Source of the DNA: Bradyrhizobium sp. OK095
GTDB lineage: Bacteria; Pseudomonadota; Alphaproteobacteria; Rhizobiales; Xanthobacteraceae
DNA length: 64,000 bases
Direction: 5' to 3'
Assembly: GCF_900109945.1 (NCBI RefSeq)
Contig: NZ_FOBX01000002.1
Location: 1 to 64,000 of the forward strand
Shown: positions 58,899-64,000 of the stretch, in pieces
How positions within the stretch are numbered: the first letter of the stretch is position 1
How the letters are laid out: each line of letters begins with the position of its first letter
Made by a program: the position numbers and the translations under genes
The notes under the pieces: model-generated
Told to the model about the DNA's origin: nothing
What the model saw: only the letters and a program-made list of their open reading frames with translations
The model's database searches: none

Positions 58899-61214
58899 TT
58901 ACGCCGGCTGCAGAACGAGCCGGTCGCCCACATTCGCGATGACACTCCAGTCGTACAGCATCGGAACCAGTTCGGCGGCGGCCCATGCAGCATGCTGATC
59001 GGCGTAATGCGGGCTCGCAGGGTGTCCCGACGCGCCGTGAAACACGACCCAGGCGCAATTGTCCCAGTTGCCGACATCGAACACGTAGCGTGCGACCGCG
59101 CCATAGGCCGCGGTCAAACCGGACGACGCCCAATAGCATCCATTGGCCATGACGGTGTCGTTGTCGCCACCGACCGGAAGGCCCGGCGGTTCGAGCTGCG
59201 AGACCGCTTGCGGGAAGGCCGCCGACAACGGATGCGCCATACGGACATGATGCAGCTCCGACCATGTCTTGCCGTCATCGATCTCCGCTGCGCGCGCGAG
59301 CGCCGTTGCCAGTGCGCGATCCCAATCCCAGCCACCGAGAAACGCGGTATCGTCGTTGCGCAGCAATGACGGCAGCGCCCACCAGATCTGATTGAGCGGC
59401 ACCACACCCGGGGCAACCTGGCTGACCGGATCGCGCGTCACCGCGCTCAAGCCGGATCGTTCGAGAACGATACGCGCCAGTTCGCGCCTGGTCCGCGCAT
59501 AGGCCGCAGCCGCCTTTGAATCCGCCGCCATACGCGCGTCCCATCCAGTGATGAGATCGCGCAGCGCGGCGGCCGGCCCCTCGATCGCCGGGAGGCGGCT
59601 CAGGCGGGCAATGAATTCGCGCGCCGTGAAGCTGTGCGTATCGGCATGAATGCTGCTCATGTCGTCGACGGTCGCGGCCGAAAGTTCGGCGAGCCGCGCG
59701 GCGATGCGCTTTGCACGGTACGGCGGATGACAGTCGGTGCAGAGATAGTCCGGGCGGTCATCGGTGACGACGCGATTGTTCGCGGTGACCAGGATGCCAT
59801 CAGGCGGATCGAAGGCGCACGGCATGTCTTCCCAGGGAATGGCACCCTGCCATTCATAGTCTCCGGTCCAGCCGGGCACAGGCAGCCAGCCATTCAGTCG
59901 CGGGCGGCGCGGCACGATGGCCCGCACCAGGTTTCCGATCTTCCCCGCGGTATCGGCCGCGACCAGATTATGATCGATCAGGCCCCAGCCCCGCGTGGCC
60001 TCGTAGAGCGTATCGACGTTGGTGGCGCGCAGCATCGGCAGCAGGCAGTCGAACGACAGATCGAGCTCTGCGAATTGCACCGACCGCAACGTCAAAGCCG
60101 CTCCCTTGCGCGGATCCCCCGCGATCACCGGCCCGTGGTCGGTGGCGACGACCTCGACGTCGACGTCCGGCCCACCGCGCACGGCGATGCGCTCATGACG
60201 GATACTCGCCTCAAGCCATTCGTCCCGGAACAGGTAGCGAGACGCGTCGCCGGGCTTGAATTTCTCGACATAAACATCGTGGATATCGACGAAGGCATGG
60301 GTCACGCAGAACGCGACATGACCGTTATGAGCGAAGTGCGGGAAGGCAGGAACGCCCGGCACGGAAAGACCGATGGCGTCGAATTCATCACAAGCCAGAT
60401 GGAATTGCGAATACAGGCTCGGCATTTCGAAGGCGCGGTGCGGGTCACCCGCCAGCAACGGCCGGCCGGACGCCGTTCGCGACGGCCCAACTGCCCAATT
60501 GTTGCTGCCGCCATCGGTGGCCTCAGGCCCTGCGAGCGCCGCCAGCGCTTCGATCGCCGGAGCAAGATCTTCCAGCGTGGCGATCCATCGTTTGCCCTCA
60601 GCGCCCGCCGGGGTTGCGAGAAAATCTTGACCGCCGTCGTCGTAACGCAGCTTGGCGACGTGGTCCGGCCCGATGGCGCGCAGCGCCGCAGCGCGCCACA
60701 GCTTGAACCACACCGAGCCCATCAGATAACCGCGTTGCCGCATGACGAGGATGCAATGCCATGGCTCCCAGCGTTCGACCTCGCCGCCGACTAGACTGTA
60801 CTCGAACGGCAACGGCGCGCCCTGCGCCAGGAATGCATTCACCCCGCTGGCATAGGCCTCGAGCATCGCGCGCGCTTCGGCGGACAGACCGGCGAAATCG
60901 CGCCGCGACGCGCCCGCGACGTCGAGCCGCCGCGCCAGCGTGTCGGCCGCGATGCCCGCGCGGCCCTCCCATTCCGCCCAGCGGCCGAGCATGCGCCGGC
61001 GCGCGGCATCCATCTGCCAGAGCCGATCCTGGGCGTGGACGTAGCCCTGCGCGAAGAAGGCATCAGCCGTTTTCCGCGCACGGACATGCGGAATGCCCCA
61101 TGCGTCACGATGGACGTCGACGTCAGCCTCAAGGCCGCGCAGCGTGACGACACCGCTGGTTTGAGGCAGGCATGATTGATGATCTGCGGCAGCGTTTGGC
61201 ACGCTCTTCTCCAT
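58899..61214 (-). CDS. penicillin acylase family protein (Ntn hydrolase)
   Basis: A large amidase of 771 residues. The alpha-chain-like region (about 1-236) begins VDVHRDAWGIPHVRARKTADA and has FAQGYVHAQDRLWQMD, a family hallmark. The autocatalytic site places the nucleophile S237 in GGSNNWAVGPSRTASG. The beta-chain-like region follows, with GDPHR, VPGVPAFPHFAHNGHVAF and TANNRVV. No signal peptide is seen, so it may act in the cytosol, unlike the classical periplasmic enzyme. It could hydrolyse N-acyl amides such as acyl-homoserine lactones or phenylacetyl amides. It lies 39 bp after the amidase gene. Confidence 0.9.
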   Translation of the reverse strand: MEKSVPNAAADHQSCLPQTSGVVTLRGLEADVDVHRDAWGIPHVRARKTADAFFAQGYVHAQDRLWQMDAARRRMLGRWAEWEGRAGIAADTLARRLDVAGASRRDFAGLSAEARAMLEAYASGVNAFLAQGAPLPFEYSLVGGEVERWEPWHCILVMRQRGYLMGSVWFKLWRAAALRAIGPDHVAKLRYDDGGQDFLATPAGAEGKRWIATLEDLAPAIEALAALAGPEATDGGSNNWAVGPSRTASGRPLLAGDPHRAFEMPSLYSQFHLACDEFDAIGLSVPGVPAFPHFAHNGHVAFCVTHAFVDIHDVYVEKFKPGDASRYLFRDEWLEASIRHERIAVRGGPDVDVEVVATDHGPVIAGDPRKGAALTLRSVQFAELDLSFDCLLPMLRATNVDTLYEATRGWGLIDHNLVAADTAGKIGNLVRAIVPRRPRLNGWLPVPGWTGDYEWQGAIPWEDMPCAFDPPDGILVTANNRVVTDDRPDYLCTDCHPPYRAKRIAARLAELSAATVDDMSSIHADTHSFTAREFIARLSRLPAIEGPAAALRDLITGWDARMAADSKAAAAYARTRRELARIVLERSGLSAVTRDPVSQVAPGVVPLNQIWWALPSLLRNDDTAFLGGWDWDRALATALARAAEIDDGKTWSELHHVRMAHPLSAAFPQAVSQLEPPGLPVGGDNDTVMANGCYWASSGLTAAYGAVARYVFDVGNWDNCAWVVFHGASGHPASPHYADQHAAWAAAELVPMLYDWSVIANVGDRLVLQPA

Positions 61215-61253
61215 GGTCAGGTTGATACGCGAGACTTCGTCATCCGATCTGTT

Positions 61254-62651
61254 TCAGACCGACGGCCGGCGATCCGCCCAGGGCTGAACCCGCTCCAGGA
61301 TCGCGCCGAGCCGCAAGACATCGCTGTCCCTCCACCAGCGGCCAACGATCTGAAGGCCGGTCGGCAATCCATCCGCGCCAAAACCATTCGGGACCGACAG
61401 CGCGGGATTGCCGCTCTGGTTGAACGGATAGACGAAGGCATTCCAGCCGCGATTGAACAGCGCATCGACGGTCTTGCCGGCCTCTGCGGGAATCGCAGTG
61501 GTGGGCAAGGTCGGCGTCACCAGGAAGTCGTAGCTTTCCAGCAGTTTCTGCACGCCACGATAAAGTCGCGAACGCGCCATCTGCGCCTTGCGGAAGTCGA
61601 CCAGATTGGCGCGGCTGCCGGTTGCGATCCATTCCACCAACACCGGATCCATGCGGTCTCGCCATTTCTCGAGATGGTGGCCGAAATAGACGTTCAGATT
61701 GGCGAGATACATCACCCGCGCGGCGCCGGCGATCCAGTCCATTCCGGCGTCCACCTCCTCCACCTCGGCGCCAAGAGCAGCAAGCGCCGCAAGCGAGGCC
61801 TTGGCATTGGCGGCGACATCGGCGCCGCAGTCGCTCATGCCAGACAAATACCCGATCCGCACGCCCGACAGATCCTCGGAGATCAGGCTCGGCGGCAGCG
61901 CTCCGTGACCGGGCGCACCGAGCGACCACGGATCGAGCGTTGAAGGACCAGTAAGGCAGCCCATCATCAACGCGGCATCGGCGACGGTGCGTGTCAACGG
62001 ACCGGCCGCGGCATAATTGAAAAACGAGTCCGACGTCTGCTCGTAGGGCACCGCGCCCGTGGTCGGCTTCAGTCCGACCACGCCGCAGGCGGCGGCGGGA
62101 ATGCGGATCGATCCCGCACCGTCGGTGCCAAGACCCAGCGGTCCTAGCCCGGCCGCCACTGCGGCGGCGGCGCCACCGCTCGATCCGCCGGCGGTGCGCT
62201 CGAGATTCCAGGGATTGCGTGTGACGCCGAAGCTCGGGCTATCGGTGTGGCCCTTGTGGCCGAATTCGGGTGTCGTGGATTTGCCCACCATGATCGCGCC
62301 TGCGTCCTTCAGGCGCGTCACCAGGATGTCGTCCTGCGAGGGAATGTTGTCGGCAAGGATCGCCGATCCGTGCGCGGTACGTACGCCCTTGGTCGAAAAG
62401 AGATCCTTGATGTTGATCGGGATACCGTGCAGTGGCCCAAGTTGCTTGCCTGACATGACGGCCTGTTCGGCAGCACGCGCCTCCGCCCGCGCGGCGTCGG
62501 CGGTGATCGTCGCATAAGCGTTGACCGTTGGCTGCGTCTTCTCGATAGCTCCCAGCACGGCATCCACATACTCGACCGGAGACAAAGCGCGCTTGCGGAT
62601 CAGGCGTGCGGCGGCTGTGGCCGGCATGAAGAGAAGATCGCGATCAGTCAT
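61254..62651 (-). CDS. amidase (amidase signature family)
   Basis: A hydrolase of 465 residues with the Ser-Ser-Lys triad of the amidase signature family: K82 (PINIKDLF), S155 in AGGSSGGAAAAVAAG and S179 (DGAGSIRIPA). It opens with PATAAARLIRKRALSPVEYV and continues GPLHGIPINIKDLF, both usual for the family. It hydrolyses an amide to a carboxylate and ammonia, with substrate unknown. It follows the peptide-transporter ATPase by 34 bp and precedes the penicillin-acylase gene, so one operon holds two amide-bond hydrolases behind an oligopeptide importer. Confidence 0.9.
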   Translation of the reverse strand: MTDRDLLFMPATAAARLIRKRALSPVEYVDAVLGAIEKTQPTVNAYATITADAARAEARAAEQAVMSGKQLGPLHGIPINIKDLFSTKGVRTAHGSAILADNIPSQDDILVTRLKDAGAIMVGKSTTPEFGHKGHTDSPSFGVTRNPWNLERTAGGSSGGAAAAVAAGLGPLGLGTDGAGSIRIPAAACGVVGLKPTTGAVPYEQTSDSFFNYAAAGPLTRTVADAALMMGCLTGPSTLDPWSLGAPGHGALPPSLISEDLSGVRIGYLSGMSDCGADVAANAKASLAALAALGAEVEEVDAGMDWIAGAARVMYLANLNVYFGHHLEKWRDRMDPVLVEWIATGSRANLVDFRKAQMARSRLYRGVQKLLESYDFLVTPTLPTTAIPAEAGKTVDALFNRGWNAFVYPFNQSGNPALSVPNGFGADGLPTGLQIVGRWWRDSDVLRLGAILERVQPWADRRPSV

Positions 62652-62685
62652 CCCAAAACTCCATCAATTGAGGCAGCGGCAGCCA

Positions 62686-63645
62686 TCAGGCAGGTGTTTC
62701 ATGAAGGTGGCAGGCGGCGAGATGCCCGGGCGCGATCTCGCGCAGTTTTGGCTTCTCGATCCGACAGCGCTCAAATGCGAACGGGCAGCGGGGGTGAAAC
62801 GTGCAGCCGGGCACGGCGTCGATCTGGCTCGGCAGCTCGCCGGTGATGACCGCGGCACGCGCCCGGTTCGATGTCATTCGGGGAACGGCCGCCAGCAGCG
62901 CTTGCGTGTAGGGATGAAGGGGCGAGGTATAGAGCTCGCGCTTCGGCGCGATCTCGACGATGCCGCCGGCATACATCACCGCCACGCGCGCCGAAATGCT
63001 GCGGACGACCGCAAGGTCATGGGCGATGAAGAGATAGCTGAGGCCCAGCCGCTCCTGAAGATCGAGCAGCAGATTGACGATCTGCGCCTGCATCGACACG
63101 TCGAGCGACGAGACCGGTTCGTCGCAAATGACGAAGTCCGGCTTCAATGCCAGGGCGCGCGCGATACCGATGCGCTGGCGCTGGCCGCCGGAAAATTCAT
63201 GGGGAAACCGGTCGCCGCACGAACGCGGCAGGCCGACCATCTCCAACAGCTCACGGACGCGATCGCTGCGGGCGCTGCGCGACCACCCGCCCGCGACGTC
63301 GAGCGGCTCGGCGATCGCATCCTGCGCACGCATGCGGGGATTGAGCGAATTCTGCGGATCCTGAAACACGAATTGCAGGCGCCGGCGCACCGCGCCTGGC
63401 GTCACCCTGCCGCGTACCGACGAAATCTCCTGCCCGAACAGATTGATCGATCCGCTGGTCGCCGCTTCCAGCCCCACCAAAATCCGTCCGGTAGTGGATT
63501 TTCCCGAACCGGACTCGCCGACGAGGCCTAGCGTTTCGCCCTGCCTGACATCGAAGCTGACGCCATCGACCGCGCGCAAAAGGGCGCCCCGTGCCGCAAA
63601 GGTCTTCACCAGATCGCGCACAACGACGATCGAAGCCGCGCTCAC
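62686..63645 (-). CDS. oligopeptide/dipeptide ABC transporter ATP-binding protein (DppF/OppF type)
   Basis: An ATPase of 319 residues. Walker A GESGSGKS (about residue 47), [15 protein letters not shown] near residue 92, signature [15 protein letters not shown] near residue 148, [12 protein letters not shown] near residue 171, and the C-terminal oligo_HPY segment ([15 protein letters not shown], then [14 protein letters not shown]), in which cysteines may bind an iron-sulfur cluster. The GTG at 63645 overlaps the next gene's stop as GTGA. It powers a peptide or amide importer whose permease and binding-protein genes lie beyond the window. Confidence 0.9.
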   Translation of the reverse strand: MSAASIVVVRDLVKTFAARGALLRAVDGVSFDVRQGETLGLVGESGSGKSTTGRILVGLEAATSGSINLFGQEISSVRGRVTPGAVRRRLQFVFQDPQNSLNPRMRAQDAIAEPLDVAGGWSRSARSDRVRELLEMVGLPRSCGDRFPHEFSGGQRQRIGIARALALKPDFVICDEPVSSLDVSMQAQIVNLLLDLQERLGLSYLFIAHDLAVVRSISARVAVMYAGGIVEIAPKRELYTSPLHPYTQALLAAVPRMTSNRARAAVITGELPSQIDAVPGCTFHPRCPFAFERCRIEKPKLREIAPGHLAACHLHETPA

Positions 63646-64000
63646 GAGATCCCTCCCGCGGCAATGCGTGGCGGACAGCGTGCGAAATGACCCGCCCCGG
63701 CGTCGACCAGAGCCGGCGGCTCCGCCAGACAGGATTTGACGGCCTCGCGACAGCGCGGACTGAACCGGCATCCCGCAATCAATGTCGACGGATCGGGAAT
63801 GCTGCCGGGAATGGTGGTCAACCGGTGCACATCCTCATCGAGATTGGGCACAGCCCGGATCAGGCCCTCCGTGTAGGGATGCATCGGCCGTTCGAACAAT
63901 GCAGGGACGGAAGCGGTTTCGACGACCCGGCCCGCGTACATGACGACGACGCGCTGCGCGAACTGCGCGACCACGCCGAGATCATGGGTGATCAGAATCA
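63642..64000 (-). CDS. oligopeptide/dipeptide ABC transporter ATP-binding protein (DppD/OppD type), partial
   Basis: Only the C-terminal 119 or so residues are in the window. The frame runs off the edge at 64000. The visible part reads [22 protein letters not shown], the H-loop and following region, and ends with oligo_HPY features ([27 protein letters not shown]). It overlaps the DppF-type gene by GTGA, so the two ATPases are expressed together as in dpp and opp operons. Confidence 0.85.
   Translation of the reverse strand, partial: ILITHDLGVVAQFAQRVVVMYAGRVVETASVPALFERPMHPYTEGLIRAVPNLDEDVHRLTTIPGSIPDPSTLIAGCRFSPRCREAVKSCLAEPPALVDAGAGHFARCPPRIAAGGIS

Noticed and set aside
1..64000. CRISPR arrays, rRNA, intact insertion sequences or prophage genes
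   Set aside because: No regularly spaced repeats, no transposase or phage structural motifs and no rRNA-like stretches were seen.

Overview
The window looks like chromosome of a soil alphaproteobacterium, most likely Bradyrhizobium or a close relative. The signs are high-GC coding sequence, dense same-strand catabolic operons with many ABC importers, and a palindromic repeat at 35048-35145 that I remember as frequent between genes in Bradyrhizobium (memory, not a search). No rRNA, tRNA, CRISPR array or intact insertion sequence was found. Most genes are accessory: uptake, catabolism and regulation.

1-1035 is a graveyard: the C-terminal half of an ABC-F ATPase and a short serine-recombinase remnant. 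From 12738 down to 1036 runs one almost gapless minus-strand array of eleven genes. It resembles a thu-type disaccharide module (solute-binding protein, MalF- and MalG-like permeases, Gfo/Idh oxidoreductase, ThuA; no dedicated MalK-type ATPase) joined through a LacI regulator to a second module (TIM-barrel isomerase, another Gfo/Idh oxidoreductase, and a ribose-type ATPase, permease and binding protein). An SDR gene diverges from its promoter region, which carries a long spaced inverted repeat (12792-12828).

13806-26404 holds a GspC/GspN-like gene and a possible metal-related island: a TonB-dependent receptor, a fused MFS/spermidine-synthase-like protein, a 2OG-Fe(II) oxygenase-like protein, a small secreted protein, a DUF3604 protein with a His/Asp tail, and an operon of a PpiC-type isomerase plus three HupE/UreJ-like membrane proteins. 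The last of the three has lost its motif histidines. 26509-35103 holds an orphan solute-binding protein overlapping a Cache-type class III cyclase, an SphA-like outer-membrane protein, a DUF1254/DUF1214 remnant, a sulfatase with its formylglycine-generating enzyme, and an AraC regulator.

35181-47088 is a LysR-controlled catabolic island. Hydroxyquinol 1,2-dioxygenase and maleylacetate reductase would take hydroxyquinol to 3-oxoadipate. With them are an amidohydrolase, a beta-hydroxyacid-type dehydrogenase, a GlcD-type FAD oxidase and a complete sugar-type ABC importer. A 57-bp inverted repeat sits in the divergent LysR promoter.

47313-57437 (minus) is a short-chain amide/urea operon: AmiC-like sensor, AmiR-like ANTAR antiterminator, a five-gene Urt/Fmd-type importer, a formamidase/acetamidase, a double-domain nitrilase and an SDR. 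An intrinsic terminator preceded by a second hairpin lies directly before the amiC-like start codon, the arrangement expected for ANTAR-controlled antitermination. 57708-64000 (minus) encodes a Rieske oxygenase, a penicillin-acylase-family hydrolase, an amidase and the ATPases of an oligopeptide importer, the last cut by the window edge.
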